Below are positions 35,863 through 44,861 of a stretch of DNA of 52,627 nucleotides, piece after piece (the stretch's first letter is position 1; each line of letters starts with the position of its first letter). The notes under the pieces were generated by a model. The model was not told where the DNA came from, searched no databases, and was given only the letters and a program-made list of their open reading frames with translations. Origin of the DNA: JAAYVZ01 sp035384965 (GTDB taxonomy: Bacteria > Acidobacteriota > Thermoanaerobaculia > Thermoanaerobaculales > Thermoanaerobaculaceae); NCBI GenBank assembly GCA_035384965.1, contig DAOOJE010000029.1, positions 1 through 52,627 on the forward strand, in the 5' to 3' direction. The position numbers and the translations under genes are program-made.

Positions 35863-38800
35863 GTGAGTTCATCGCGGCCCGGTCTTCAGGCGGTCGACCA
35901 CGATCTGCACCTCTGCTTGCTGGCGGTCCGGCGCGGGCTCGTCGACGTGCGGCTGCTCGCCTCCCTGGCCGCCTCGCACGGCCTCGAGCCGGGACGGGCA
36001 CTGCGCGAGGCGATGCAGGCTGCAGTCGGGCTGAGGTCCGATCAGCTGGCCGAACTCGAGCGCGAGCGTGCGGCCAGCGCTGACAAGGAGCAGCTCGGGG
36101 TGCTGCTCGAGCGGGTCAAGGCGGCGGTCGCGAGCGCGTCCTCGCCGACCGTCACGGAGCCCGCCGCGGCGCGTCCTGGAGGGGCCGCGCCGCCGGTGCG
36201 CGCCGACCAGACCTGGACGGTCACGGCCGAGTGCCCGGGGCGCTACCGGTTCCCCGGCGGCGACCCGGAGCTGGCCGAGATCGGCCGCGGCGGGATCGGG
36301 CGGGTGCTGGTGGCGCACGACGGCCACCTCGGGCGGGACGTCGCGCTCAAGGAGCTGCTCGTCCCCGACCCCGTCCGCTCCACCGTCACCTCGGCCGACG
36401 GCCAGGTCACGCTGTCCGGCGCCCCTCCGATGATGACCCGGTTCCTGCGCGAGGCGCAGGTCACCGGGCAGCTCGAGCACCCCGGCATCGTGCCGGTGTA
36501 CGAGCTCGGCGCCCGCCCGGACGGCACGCTGTACTACACCATGAAGCTGGTGCGCGGGCGCACGCTGGCCCAGGCGCTGGCGGCCTGCACCCATCTCGAG
36601 GACCGCCTGCGACTGCTGCCGCATTTCGTCAACCTCTGCCACGCGGTCGCCTACGCCCACAGCCGCGGCGTCATCCACCGCGACATCAAGCCCGCCAACG
36701 TCATGCTCGGCGAGTTCGGGGAGACCGTACTGCTCGACTGGGGGCTCGCCAAGGTTCGCGGCACCCCCGACATTCACGGCGAGCTGCTGGCCCGCAGCGC
36801 CGAGCTGCGCCGCGACGCCCTCGAGGGTCTCACGGTGGACGGCGTCGCGGTGGGCACGCCCCAGTACATGAGCCCCGAGCAGGTCATGGGCGACTCGGCC
36901 GGCATCGACGCCAGGACCGACGTGTGGGCGCTGGGTGTGGTGCTCTACCAGATCCTCACCGGCACCTTGCCGTTCGGCGGCGCCACCCCGGTCGAGGTCA
37001 TGCGCAACGTCCTCACCCAGCCACTGGTGTCCCCCCGACAGCGAGACCGGGCGGCGCCGCGCGAACTCGCCTCCATTTGCCTGCGGGCCCTGGAACGCCA
37101 GCCTGCGGACCGCTTTCCCACCGCTCGCGAGCTGTGCGAGGAGGTCGAGGCGTACCGTGCCGGCGGTCCGGTCGGCTCGCATCGCTACTCCGTGTGGGAG
37201 CGGGCGCAACGCTTCGCGGCCCGCAACCGCGCCGCCCTCGTCGCCGGCGTGTCGGTGCTGGCCGTCGTGCTCGCCGCCCTCGCGCTGGTGACCGCCTCGT
37301 GGCGGAGCGAGCGCGCGGCGCGGCAGCGCGAGGCCGAGGCCCGGGTCACGGAGCGCGCGCAGCGCCTGGATGCCAGCCTGCGGCTCGCTCAGGGGCTCGG
37401 CGAGCGCGCCGCCCGGCTGACCCGCGAAGGGACTCTGCTGGACGCCAGGATCTTCGCCGCCGCCTCGTGGCTCGCCAACCCGGCAGCGGAAGGCGGCGAG
37501 ACCGCCCGCGAGCTCCTGGCGCGCCGCCCGGAAGCCGCCGATGCCATCCTGGCGGCGCGTTCACGCTACTTCCAGGCCAGCGTCGCCGCCCTGGCGTCGC
37601 TTCGCTTCGCCTCCGAGACCGGGACGCCCCTGCTCTCGGCCGCGGTCTCCCCGGACGGGAGTCGGGTCGCGATCGGCGGAGGCGACGCGGCGGTCCTCGT
37701 GCTCGACGCCTCGAACGGCCAGCGGCTCGCCGTGCTGCGGGCGGCCGACGAGCTTCGCGACCTGGCGTTTTCCCCCGACGGGCGGCTACTCGCGGCCGCC
37801 ACCCGCAACGGCCAGACCGAGAGCTGGGACGTCGCGCGCGGCACCCGGAGCTGGAGCATCCGCAGCGACGGCGAGGAGACCGGCGCCGTGGCGTGGACGC
37901 CGGACGGCTCGCTCGTGCTGACGGGCGGAGGCGATGGGGCAGTGAGGACCTGGAGCGGGCTCGACGGGTCGGCCCGAGGCGAGATCGGGCGGCACGCCGG
38001 GCCGATCCACGATCTCGCCGTGGCGGCGTCCGGCGCCTCGACGCTGGTGGCGTCGGCCAGCCGCGACCACACCGTGCGGGTGTGGGACGTGGGGCGGCGC
38101 CGCCTGCTCAACACGCTCGCGGGGGCAACTTCGGTGGTGCGCGGGGTGTCCTTCGACGCCGGAGGGCGGCTGGTCGCCGCTGTCTCGTACGACAAGACCG
38201 CCCGCGTGTGGGAGCTACCCTCGGGCCGCTCGCGGCTGGTCGCCGGGGGGTTCGAGGACGAGATGCTTTCCGTGGCGCTGACGCCCGACGGCCGACGCCT
38301 GGCTGCTGCCGGGTGGGATGGGCGGGTGACGGTGTGGGACGTCGGCGCTGCCGTGCCGCTGCTCGCTCTCACGCACCAGTCGCCGGTGTGGAAGGTGGCG
38401 ATGGGGCCGGACGGCCGTTTCCTCGCCGCCGTCACCGAGAGCGGACACCTGCGAATGTGGGATCTGGCCGCGGGCCGGCCGGCGCTGGCCGTCCCCGAGC
38501 GGACTTTCGTTTGGTCGCTCGACCTCTCGCCCGACGGCCGGCGCGTCGCCGCTGCCGGGACCGACGGCGTCGTCCGGGTGTACGACCTCGCGTCGGGGGC
38601 GGTCGAGCGCGAGCTTCGCGGCCACCGCGACCTCGTCGGCGCGGCCGCCTTCTCGCCGGAGGGCCGCACCCTCGCCAGCTCGGGGTTCGACGGCACCGTG
38701 CGGGTGTGGGACCTCGAGACGGGGAAGGAACGCCACCTGCTCGCGGGTCACCGCGGCTTCGCGCGCACGATCGCCTGGTCGCCGGACGGCACGCGGCTGG

Positions 38801-39435
38801 CGTCGGGAGGCAATGACGAGACCGTCCGGATCTGGGACGCGGCGAGTGGCCGAGAGCTGCTCCGCCTGTCCTCGCCGGCGCTCGTCCGGGCCGTCGCGTT
38901 CGACCCCACCGGCCGCGAGCTGGCCGCGGCCGGTGAAAGCCCCCGCGTCCTCCGCTGGGCGATGCCCTCGGGCGCCTCCCTTCCGCCGCTGCCGGTGGGG
39001 GGTGCCGCCCTCTCTGGCCTGGCGTACACGCCCGACGGGCACGCCCTCGCTGCCGGCGACGGCAACGGCTGGATCGTCGCCTTCGATGCGGCGAGCGGCC
39101 GCGAGCTGGGGCGCCGCAAGGCGCACGCGGGTTTCGTCTACACCCTGCGCTTCACACCTGACGGGCAGCGGCTGCTCTCGGCCGGCGACGACCGACGGGT
39201 GGTCCTCCAGGCTTTCGCTGACCTCGCACCACAGCTCGCTCTCGAGGCCTCACAGAGCGTCATGGCGATCGACATCGCGGTCGACGGCCGCACCCTCGCC
39301 ATGGCGGACGGCCACCTCCTGCGCCTGCTGCCGCTCGATACCCGCGAGCTGGAGCTGCCCCCCGCCGAACTCGTGGCGCGCGCGGAGCGGGCGGCCGGGC
39401 TGAAGCTGGAGGGGTTCGAGCTCAGGCCGCGGTAG
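35863..39435 (+). CDS. Transmembrane Ser/Thr protein kinase with WD40 propeller (1190 aa)
   Basis: An N-terminal helical segment (about 1-110) precedes the kinase domain at about 135-440: Gly loop GRGGIGRVLVAHDG, Lys163 in VALKELLV, catalytic loop VIHRDIKPANVML with Asp274, DWG (Asp292) in place of DFG, and GTPQYMSPEQ. One transmembrane helix follows at about 456-478 (ALVAGVSVLAVVLAALALVT), then a coiled coil, and from about 585 to 1165 some 13 WD40 repeats (for example HTVRVWDVGRRRLLNTLAG, DGTVRVWDLETGKERHLLAG). The propeller lies on the other side of the membrane from the kinase and probably binds a ligand or protein. DWG is common in such Acidobacteria and Planctomycetes kinases. The targets are unknown. 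The GTG start is inferred from promoter spacing. Confidence 0.9.
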   Translation: MSSSRPGLQAVDHDLHLCLLAVRRGLVDVRLLASLAASHGLEPGRALREAMQAAVGLRSDQLAELERERAASADKEQLGVLLERVKAAVASASSPTVTEPAAARPGGAAPPVRADQTWTVTAECPGRYRFPGGDPELAEIGRGGIGRVLVAHDGHLGRDVALKELLVPDPVRSTVTSADGQVTLSGAPPMMTRFLREAQVTGQLEHPGIVPVYELGARPDGTLYYTMKLVRGRTLAQALAACTHLEDRLRLLPHFVNLCHAVAYAHSRGVIHRDIKPANVMLGEFGETVLLDWGLAKVRGTPDIHGELLARSAELRRDALEGLTVDGVAVGTPQYMSPEQVMGDSAGIDARTDVWALGVVLYQILTGTLPFGGATPVEVMRNVLTQPLVSPRQRDRAAPRELASICLRALERQPADRFPTARELCEEVEAYRAGGPVGSHRYSVWERAQRFAARNRAALVAGVSVLAVVLAALALVTASWRSERAARQREAEARVTERAQRLDASLRLAQGLGERAARLTREGTLLDARIFAAASWLANPAAEGGETARELLARRPEAADAILAARSRYFQASVAALASLRFASETGTPLLSAAVSPDGSRVAIGGGDAAVLVLDASNGQRLAVLRAADELRDLAFSPDGRLLAAATRNGQTESWDVARGTRSWSIRSDGEETGAVAWTPDGSLVLTGGGDGAVRTWSGLDGSARGEIGRHAGPIHDLAVAASGASTLVASASRDHTVRVWDVGRRRLLNTLAGATSVVRGVSFDAGGRLVAAVSYDKTARVWELPSGRSRLVAGGFEDEMLSVALTPDGRRLAAAGWDGRVTVWDVGAAVPLLALTHQSPVWKVAMGPDGRFLAAVTESGHLRMWDLAAGRPALAVPERTFVWSLDLSPDGRRVAAAGTDGVVRVYDLASGAVERELRGHRDLVGAAAFSPEGRTLASSGFDGTVRVWDLETGKERHLLAGHRGFARTIAWSPDGTRLASGGNDETVRIWDAASGRELLRLSSPALVRAVAFDPTGRELAAAGESPRVLRWAMPSGASLPPLPVGGAALSGLAYTPDGHALAAGDGNGWIVAFDAASGRELGRRKAHAGFVYTLRFTPDGQRLLSAGDDRRVVLQAFADLAPQLALEASQSVMAIDIAVDGRTLAMADGHLLRLLPLDTRELELPPAELVARAERAAGLKLEGFELRPR

Positions 39436-39515
39436 GCGAGGCCGGGCCGGCACCGCCAGACCTGCCCTCACCGACACACCTCTGGCTGCGGGCTCGGCCA
39501 CTGCGCCGGCAGGCT

Positions 39516-39530
39516 CCCCGGAACCCGGGG
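39516..39530. terminator. Weak hairpin between convergent kinase and RRM genes
   Basis: ccccgg (39516-39521) pairs with ccgggg (39525-39530) over a 3-nt loop, in the 122-bp gap between convergent stops. It has no T tract. Confidence 0.25.
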
Positions 39531-39557
39531 GCTCCTCTTCCGGAAAGCAGCGGAACG

Positions 39558-39911
39558 TCAGTAGCGGTTGCGACCGCCGCCGTAGGAGTCGCGCCCGCCG
39601 CCGTAGCCGCCGCGCCCGCCGCCGTCGCCACGCCATCCGCCGCCGCGGGGACCGCCTTCGGGGCGGTCGGTGCGGGGCCGCGCCTCGTTGACGACGATGG
39701 CGCGCCCGCCGAACTGCCGCCCGTTGAGCGCTTCCATCGCCGCCTGCGCCTGCTCGGCGGACGGCATCTCGACGAAGCCGAAGCCGCGCGACCGGCCGGA
39801 GCCGGGGTCGGCGGGGATGCGCACCGACGAGATCTCGCCGTAGGCCGCGAACAGCTCGCGCAGCTCGTCCTCGGTTGTCTGGTACGAGAGGTTTCCGACG
39901 TACAGCTTCAT
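39558..39911 (-). CDS. RRM-type RNA-binding protein with Gly/Arg-rich tail (117 aa)
   Basis: One RNA recognition motif occupies residues 1-80 with RNP2 LYVGNL (3-8) and RNP1 RGFGFVEM (42-49). The tail (about 84-117) is rich in Gly, Arg and Tyr (GGGRGGYGGGRDSYGGG), as in cyanobacterial and other bacterial Rbp proteins that respond to cold. It likely binds single-stranded RNA. GAAAGGA before the ATG is a good ribosome binding site. The -10 on this strand, extended TGCTAAGCT, lies at 40012-40004, so the mRNA has a leader of about 90 nt, a feature often linked to temperature control; that is inference. Confidence 0.93.
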   Translation of the reverse strand: MKLYVGNLSYQTTEDELRELFAAYGEISSVRIPADPGSGRSRGFGFVEMPSAEQAQAAMEALNGRQFGGRAIVVNEARPRTDRPEGGPRGGGWRGDGGGRGGYGGGRDSYGGGRNRY

Positions 39912-40003
39912 CTTGGTTCCTTTCCCGCTCTCACCGGAACGGCCGGCGCCGCTGCCGTGGCTCGGTACCCTCGGTCTCCCACCACACGGCCATGGGATGG
40001 CCT

Positions 40004-40012
40004 AGCTTAGCA
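40004..40012 (-). promoter_or_regulatory. Extended -10 TGCTAAGCT for the RRM gene
   Basis: A TGnTAnnnT box on the minus strand lies about 93 nt before the ATG at 39911. The long leader holds no other gene. Confidence 0.5.
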
Positions 40013-40113
40013 GGAGTCGGGCGCGCCGTGGCGAGACGCCGCCCCGCCCCTGGACGCGGAGGCGCGAAAACCGCGTGCCGGGCCCGGCGGCTCTTTGGCC
40101 CCGGTCGGGCCGC

Positions 40114-40122
40114 TGATATGCT
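40114..40122 (+). promoter_or_regulatory. Extended -10 TGATATGCT for the POT transporter gene
   Basis: The box lies 58 nt before the ATG at 40181 and about 100 bp from the divergent RRM promoter. Confidence 0.45.
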
Positions 40123-40180
40123 GCGCAGCAGAGACAGCAGCACCACGCGGCGCACCGGCCGCATTCGAGGGAGCGCGAGC

Positions 40181-41767
40181 ATGAACGACACCGCAAACAC
40201 CGCGACGCCAGCCACCGAGACCAGGGGGTTCATGGATCAGCCGCCAGGCCTGTGGGTGCTGATCTTCACCGAGACGTGGGAGCGCTTCTCGCACTACGGC
40301 ATGCGCGCCGTGCTCATGCTCTACCTGACGTCGCCGGTCGCGATCGGCGCTCTCGGCCTCGACAAGCCGCGCGCCGCCGCGATCTACGGCGGCTACATGC
40401 TGGCGATCTACCTTTTCGCGCTGTCCGGCGGGCAAATCGCCGACCGCTTCCTGGGCGCCAAGCGGACGATCCTGCTAGGCGGCAGCTTCATCGCCCTCGG
40501 CCAGCTCCTGCTGCAGATCCAGAGCGTCACCGGGGTGGTGTGGGGGCTGGTCTTCATCTCGGTCGGGACGTGCCTCGCCAAGCCCAACATCTCGGCCAGC
40601 GTCGGCCGCCTGTACGCCAAGCACGACCCGCGCCGGGACGGCGCCTTCACCTACGAGTACATGGGCATCAACATCGGCGCCACCGTGGCCCCTCTCATCT
40701 GCGGGTTCATGGCGGAAAACCCGAAGTTCATCAGCGCGCTGTCCTCCATCGGCCTCTCCTCGAAGACCGGCTGGGCCTGGGCGTTCGGCATCACCGGCGC
40801 AGGGATGTTGCTGAGCCTGATCAACTTCGTACTCCGCGGCCACCTCGTGCGCGATGTCAACCTGCCCGAGGGCCAGGCCGAGCCCGCCCCCCGCGGCCTC
40901 GGCTTCGTCAGCGTGGTCGTGCTGGCGCTGCTTGGCCTCGCCTGGATGGTGCTGTGGTCGCCGAGCTGGGTCGTCCAGCTCGCCGCCGGGGCGATCGGCT
41001 CGCTCGCCATGATGTTCGGCGTGCAGCTCCTCATCAACCGCGGCCTCGTCACGACCAGGACCAGCGCCCAGGCGTCGTCGTCCCAGACGACCGCCGAGCA
41101 TGCGCCGCTCGGCCGGGAGGACTGGACCCGGATGGGTGTGGTGGGCATGATGCTCGTCTTCTCGATGACGTTCTGGTTCGTGTTCCAGCAGGCGGGCTCG
41201 AGCCTGGTGCTGTTCGCCAAGGAGTACACGAACCTGAACGTGTTCGGCTTCGAGGTCCCGGCCTCATGGACGCAGTCGATCAACGCCGTCCTCATCGTGG
41301 CGCTGGGAGGGGTGTTCGCCTGGATTTGGACCAGGCGCGCCGGCAAGTGGCCGTCGAGCCCGATCAAGTTCGCGCTCGCCCTTCTGTTCGCCGCCCTCGG
41401 CTTTTTCTTGCTGGTGCCCGCGTCGATGATCGCCCAGGGCACGCCCGGCACGGTTACCAAGGTCAGCCTGGGGTGGCTCGTCGGGGTGTACTTCCTGCAC
41501 ACCATCGGCGAGCTGTGCCTGTCGCCGGTGGGGCTCAGCTACGTCTCGAAGCTGGCCCCCAGGCAGCTCTCGAGCCAGCTCATGGGCGCCTGGTTCTTCG
41601 CCACCGGCCTCGGCTCGTACGGCGCCGGGAAGATCGCGGGGCTCATGGAGACCGTGCCGCTCGTGACCATCTTCGGCGTGTGCGCCGTCATCGCGCTGGT
41701 GGCGTCGCTCGTGCTCTGGCTGTTCGTGAGCCGGGTCATCAACCGCCTCATGGGGGGGTACAGCTAG
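40181..41767 (+). CDS. POT/PTR-family proton-coupled oligopeptide transporter (528 aa)
   Basis: The protein has the POT hallmark ETWERFSHYGMRAVLMLYLT (ExxERFxYYG) near the N-terminus and the second signature FTYEYMGINIGATVAPLICG, with about 14 membrane helices. It should import di- and tripeptides with protons across the inner membrane, matching the peptidases in the window. ATG at 40181 places the ExxER motif near residue 31, as usual in the family; an ATG at 40118 would add 21 basic residues and lies on the -10 box. Codon use matches the neighbours. Confidence 0.93.
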   Translation: MNDTANTATPATETRGFMDQPPGLWVLIFTETWERFSHYGMRAVLMLYLTSPVAIGALGLDKPRAAAIYGGYMLAIYLFALSGGQIADRFLGAKRTILLGGSFIALGQLLLQIQSVTGVVWGLVFISVGTCLAKPNISASVGRLYAKHDPRRDGAFTYEYMGINIGATVAPLICGFMAENPKFISALSSIGLSSKTGWAWAFGITGAGMLLSLINFVLRGHLVRDVNLPEGQAEPAPRGLGFVSVVVLALLGLAWMVLWSPSWVVQLAAGAIGSLAMMFGVQLLINRGLVTTRTSAQASSSQTTAEHAPLGREDWTRMGVVGMMLVFSMTFWFVFQQAGSSLVLFAKEYTNLNVFGFEVPASWTQSINAVLIVALGGVFAWIWTRRAGKWPSSPIKFALALLFAALGFFLLVPASMIAQGTPGTVTKVSLGWLVGVYFLHTIGELCLSPVGLSYVSKLAPRQLSSQLMGAWFFATGLGSYGAGKIAGLMETVPLVTIFGVCAVIALVASLVLWLFVSRVINRLMGGYS

Positions 41768-41852
41768 GCGCCGACCCGGCCCACCCTGGCGCGAGGCTGC
41801 AGCGAGGCCTACCTTGTGATGCGGAGGGGCGATCTGCCCCGGGGAGGTTCTC

Positions 41853-42929
41853 ATGCGATGTGCACGCATGCTCGGGACAGTCGTCGTGGGGACGCTCGTC
41901 GCCGTGCTGATTCCTGTCCGGGCCGACGCCCAGGGGCAGGTGCGCGAGGGGCTGCGAACGCTCTCCTACCTCCCGCTCCAGCCCGGGACCTACTGGACGT
42001 ACGAGCGGCGAGGTCCGGCCGGTACGTCGACGTGGCGGGCCGAGGTCGTGGCGGAGCCGGCGGGGACGCTCGAGCTCGGATACCACCGGCTCGTCGGATA
42101 CTTCCCTGGTCCGCCGCGGCTCGTGCGGGTGCTGCCGCTCGACGTCGTCACCGAGGCGCGCCCCGAGGGCGGGCGCGATGTGCTGTGGTACATGCTGCGG
42201 GCGCCGGCGGGTCTGTCGTGGACGCTCGAACTCGCCGGCGTGGCCGAGCCGCTGTCCGGCGCCGAGTGCATCGACGGTTCGCGGCTACATGTCGCCGCTC
42301 GCCCGGAGAAGGTGACGGTTCCGGCCGGCCAGTTCGAGAACGCCGTCAAGGTGGTCTTCGCCTCCCGCTGCGCCGATGCCGGGATCACCGCCGAGTGGTT
42401 CGCGCCTGGCGTGGGGCTCGTTCGCCGCACCGAGAGCTCGCTGGCTGGAGAGGTGGTGAGCGAGCTGGTCGAGACCAACGCCGGCGGGGGGTGGCCGCTG
42501 CGTATGCCGTACACGACGTCGCTGGCGCTCGACCGCGCTGTGGCGGTCAATGACCTCATGCCGCCGGTCGACCCGCAGCGCCTGCCGGTGCTCAAGGGTG
42601 TGCTGTCGGTGCGCAACGACACCGAGACTGCCGTGGAACTCACCTTTGGCGGCTGCGTGCGCGCCGTCATCGAACTCGTGGACGGCGCGGGGAACGTGCT
42701 GCTGCAGACGCGGGCCGGCGACGGCCGGGATTGCGACTGCAAGTGCCTGGTGCGGGCGCGCCTTCAGCGCAGCGCGCTGGCGCTGCCGTTCCGGCTCCCG
42801 CTCGTGCTCGAGGGCGGCCGGCCGCTGCCGGATGGGGTGTACGCCGTCCGGGCGGCTTTCGAGACCACCGAGCCCAAACCGCTGCAACCCGCTGCGACCT
42901 CACGGCTGGAGATCAGGTCGACGCACTGA
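41853..42929 (+). CDS. Secreted protein with BsuPI-like C-terminal domain (358 aa)
   Basis: The start follows ggggagg. A signal peptide (VVVGTLVAVLIPVRADA) leads into YLPLQPGTYWTYERRG and a beta-rich domain (about 40-220) typical of secreted proteins with this opening motif. Residues about 245-350 resemble the BsuPI intracellular proteinase inhibitor fold: LKGVLSVRNDTETAVELTFG and LPDGVYAVRAAFE near the end. A Cys cluster (DCDCKC) sits at about 292-297. The role is unknown; the inhibitor-like domain may bind a peptidase or act as a structural beta-sandwich. A hairpin terminator follows at 42952. Confidence 0.75.
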   Translation: MRCARMLGTVVVGTLVAVLIPVRADAQGQVREGLRTLSYLPLQPGTYWTYERRGPAGTSTWRAEVVAEPAGTLELGYHRLVGYFPGPPRLVRVLPLDVVTEARPEGGRDVLWYMLRAPAGLSWTLELAGVAEPLSGAECIDGSRLHVAARPEKVTVPAGQFENAVKVVFASRCADAGITAEWFAPGVGLVRRTESSLAGEVVSELVETNAGGGWPLRMPYTTSLALDRAVAVNDLMPPVDPQRLPVLKGVLSVRNDTETAVELTFGGCVRAVIELVDGAGNVLLQTRAGDGRDCDCKCLVRARLQRSALALPFRLPLVLEGGRPLPDGVYAVRAAFETTEPKPLQPAATSRLEIRSTH

Positions 42930-42951
42930 CAGCAGGCGGCGTGTCGTCCTC

Positions 42952-42974
42952 GGACCCCGGCGCGGGCGGGGTCC
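42952..42974 (+). terminator. Hairpin after the BsuPI-like gene
   Basis: ggaccccg (42952-42959) pairs perfectly with cggggtcc (42967-42974) across a 7-nt loop, 23 nt after the stop codon. There is no T tract. Confidence 0.45.
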
Positions 42975-43048
42975 ACCCGACCATGGTCACGACACGGCTT
43001 CGTGCCGGCACCCGGGGACATCTCAATCGCGCCGTGGAGCCGGTGAGG

Positions 43049-43054
43049 TAGGAT
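43049..43054 (+). promoter_or_regulatory. -10 box TAGGAT giving a leaderless CocE-type mRNA
   Basis: TAGGAT ends 6 nt before the ATG at 43061, and the spacer ggcgcc equals that before the DUF4388 gene. No ribosome binding site is present. Confidence 0.5.
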
Positions 43055-43060
43055 GGCGCC

Positions 43061-44794
43061 ATGCCGAGCCATCGATCGTGCCGTGCCGTGCTTGCCGTGC
43101 TGGGAGTCGCCTGGGCGGCCGGCGCAGCGGCGCCCGCGCAGGGGCAGACTCCAGCCGAGATGTTCGTCACGATGCCGGACGGGGTGCGCCTCGCGACCGA
43201 CATCTACCTGCCGGTCGGACACGGCTGGGGACCGTGGCCGGTCATCCTGCAGCGCACCCCGTATGGCAAGCGGAGCGCGCTGTCGGCCAACACCTGCCTG
43301 GCGTGGTGGGCGCAGGGGTTCGTGTGCGTGGCGCAGGACGTGCGCGGCACCGGCCGCTCGGAGGGCCACAACACCGTGTTCCGCGACGACCGTGTGGACG
43401 GGCAGGCGACCATCGAGTGGATCACCCGCCAGAGCTGGAGCAACGACAGGATCGGCACGTTCGGCGGCTCGGCCCTGGGAATCACCGAGTACGCTCTCGC
43501 GCCCGGCGCGCCGGCCGCCTTGAAGTGCCAGCTTCCCGTGGTCGCGACGGCGGACTTCTACCACCACGCAGCGTTTGCCGGCGGTGCGCTGCGCTACGGG
43601 CTCGCGCACCCCTGGCTGGCCGGACAGGGCTCGCTCGACTTCTACGAGCAGCTTCGCCAGCACCGGTTGTGGGACGCCTGGTGGGAGGAGACGGACGTCG
43701 TCTCGCACGTCGGAACCATCGACGTCCCCGGCCTGCACGTCGGCGGGTGGTACGACATCTTCCTTCAGGGCACGCTCGATGCCTTCCGGCTCATCCAGCA
43801 CCACGGCGGTCCAAACGCCCGGGGCGCCCAGAAGCTCGTGGTCGGCCCCTGGACGCACACCGGGCTCGGCGGCACCCAGGCGGGGCAGCTCACCTACCCC
43901 GCCAACGCGGTGTCGTACGGCGAACTTCTGACGGACTGGCGTGACTGGTTCGTTCACCACCTGCAAGGCGGCAAGCCTGCGGTCGCGAGCTGGCCGCCGG
44001 TGCGCATCTACCTCATGGGCGCGGCCGGCGAGCCTGGGGCGCCGGGCAACCAGTGGCTCGCGCTCCAGGACTGGCCGCCGCCGTCGTGGCTCGTGCCGCT
44101 GTACTTCGACGCCAGCGGCGGGCTCGACCGCGCCCTGCCGGCCGCCGGCGAGCGCGCCTTCTTTGCCGATCCTGCCAACCCGGTTCCGACGAGGGGGGGC
44201 GCCAACCTGTTCGAGACGGTTGACGGGGCCTACCAGGGGATCGGGCCCGAGGACCAGCGCCCGATCGAGGCACGCGACGACGTCCTGGTCTTCTCCACGC
44301 CGGCGCTCGCCGCGCCGCTGCCGGTCGTCGGGCCGCTCCGGGCGGTGCTGTGGGTGCGCCCCGACACGCGCGACCTCGACCTCGCGGTGCGCCTGGCCGA
44401 CGTCTACCCGGACGGCCGCTCGATGCTGGTCGTGGACGGGATCGCCCGGGCCCGCATGCGGTGCGGCGCCGACCGCGAGTGCCTGCTCACCCCCGGACAG
44501 GCGGTCGAGGTCGAGGTGGACCTCACCTCGACCGCGCTCGTGGTCAACGTGGGGCACCGGCTGCGCATCTCGGTGAGCGGCTCGAACCGGCCGCGCTTCG
44601 AGGTCAACCCCAACACCGGAGGCGACCTGAACTCGCCCGGGCAGGGCACGGTGGCGCACCCGGTGCTGCTCGTCGGTCCGACGTACCCGTCGCGGCTCGA
44701 GGTGCCCGTCCTGCGCTCCTCGCTGGCGCCGCGCCGGAGGCTCGGCCCCGGATCGGCCGGAAGGCCGACCGAGCTGGCGCAACCTGCTGAGTAA
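43061..44794 (+). CDS. Secreted CocE/NonD-family (X-Pro dipeptidyl-peptidase-like) hydrolase (577 aa)
   Basis: A signal peptide (MPSHRSCRAVLAVLGVAWAA) leads into MFVTMPDGVRLATDIYLP and an alpha/beta-hydrolase with QDVRGTGRSEG. The nucleophile Ser137 is in FGGSALG. The helical cap is followed by the Asp region PGLHVGGWYDIF and the His in GPWTHTG. The C-terminal beta-jelly-roll (about 385-560; LRAVLWVRPDTRDLDLAVRL, NVGHRLRISVSGSNRPRF) is the X-Pro dipeptidyl-peptidase C-terminal domain. Family members cleave peptides, esters or acyl groups; the natural substrate is uncertain. Exported location fits external peptide use. Confidence 0.9.
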   Translation: MPSHRSCRAVLAVLGVAWAAGAAAPAQGQTPAEMFVTMPDGVRLATDIYLPVGHGWGPWPVILQRTPYGKRSALSANTCLAWWAQGFVCVAQDVRGTGRSEGHNTVFRDDRVDGQATIEWITRQSWSNDRIGTFGGSALGITEYALAPGAPAALKCQLPVVATADFYHHAAFAGGALRYGLAHPWLAGQGSLDFYEQLRQHRLWDAWWEETDVVSHVGTIDVPGLHVGGWYDIFLQGTLDAFRLIQHHGGPNARGAQKLVVGPWTHTGLGGTQAGQLTYPANAVSYGELLTDWRDWFVHHLQGGKPAVASWPPVRIYLMGAAGEPGAPGNQWLALQDWPPPSWLVPLYFDASGGLDRALPAAGERAFFADPANPVPTRGGANLFETVDGAYQGIGPEDQRPIEARDDVLVFSTPALAAPLPVVGPLRAVLWVRPDTRDLDLAVRLADVYPDGRSMLVVDGIARARMRCGADRECLLTPGQAVEVEVDLTSTALVVNVGHRLRISVSGSNRPRFEVNPNTGGDLNSPGQGTVAHPVLLVGPTYPSRLEVPVLRSSLAPRRRLGPGSAGRPTELAQPAE

Positions 44795-44861
44795 TCAGGC
44801 GTAGACTGGGATCGCGAGGCGTGTCTCGACGGCTCGGGGCGCGGCTCGAGGAGGCACGGCC

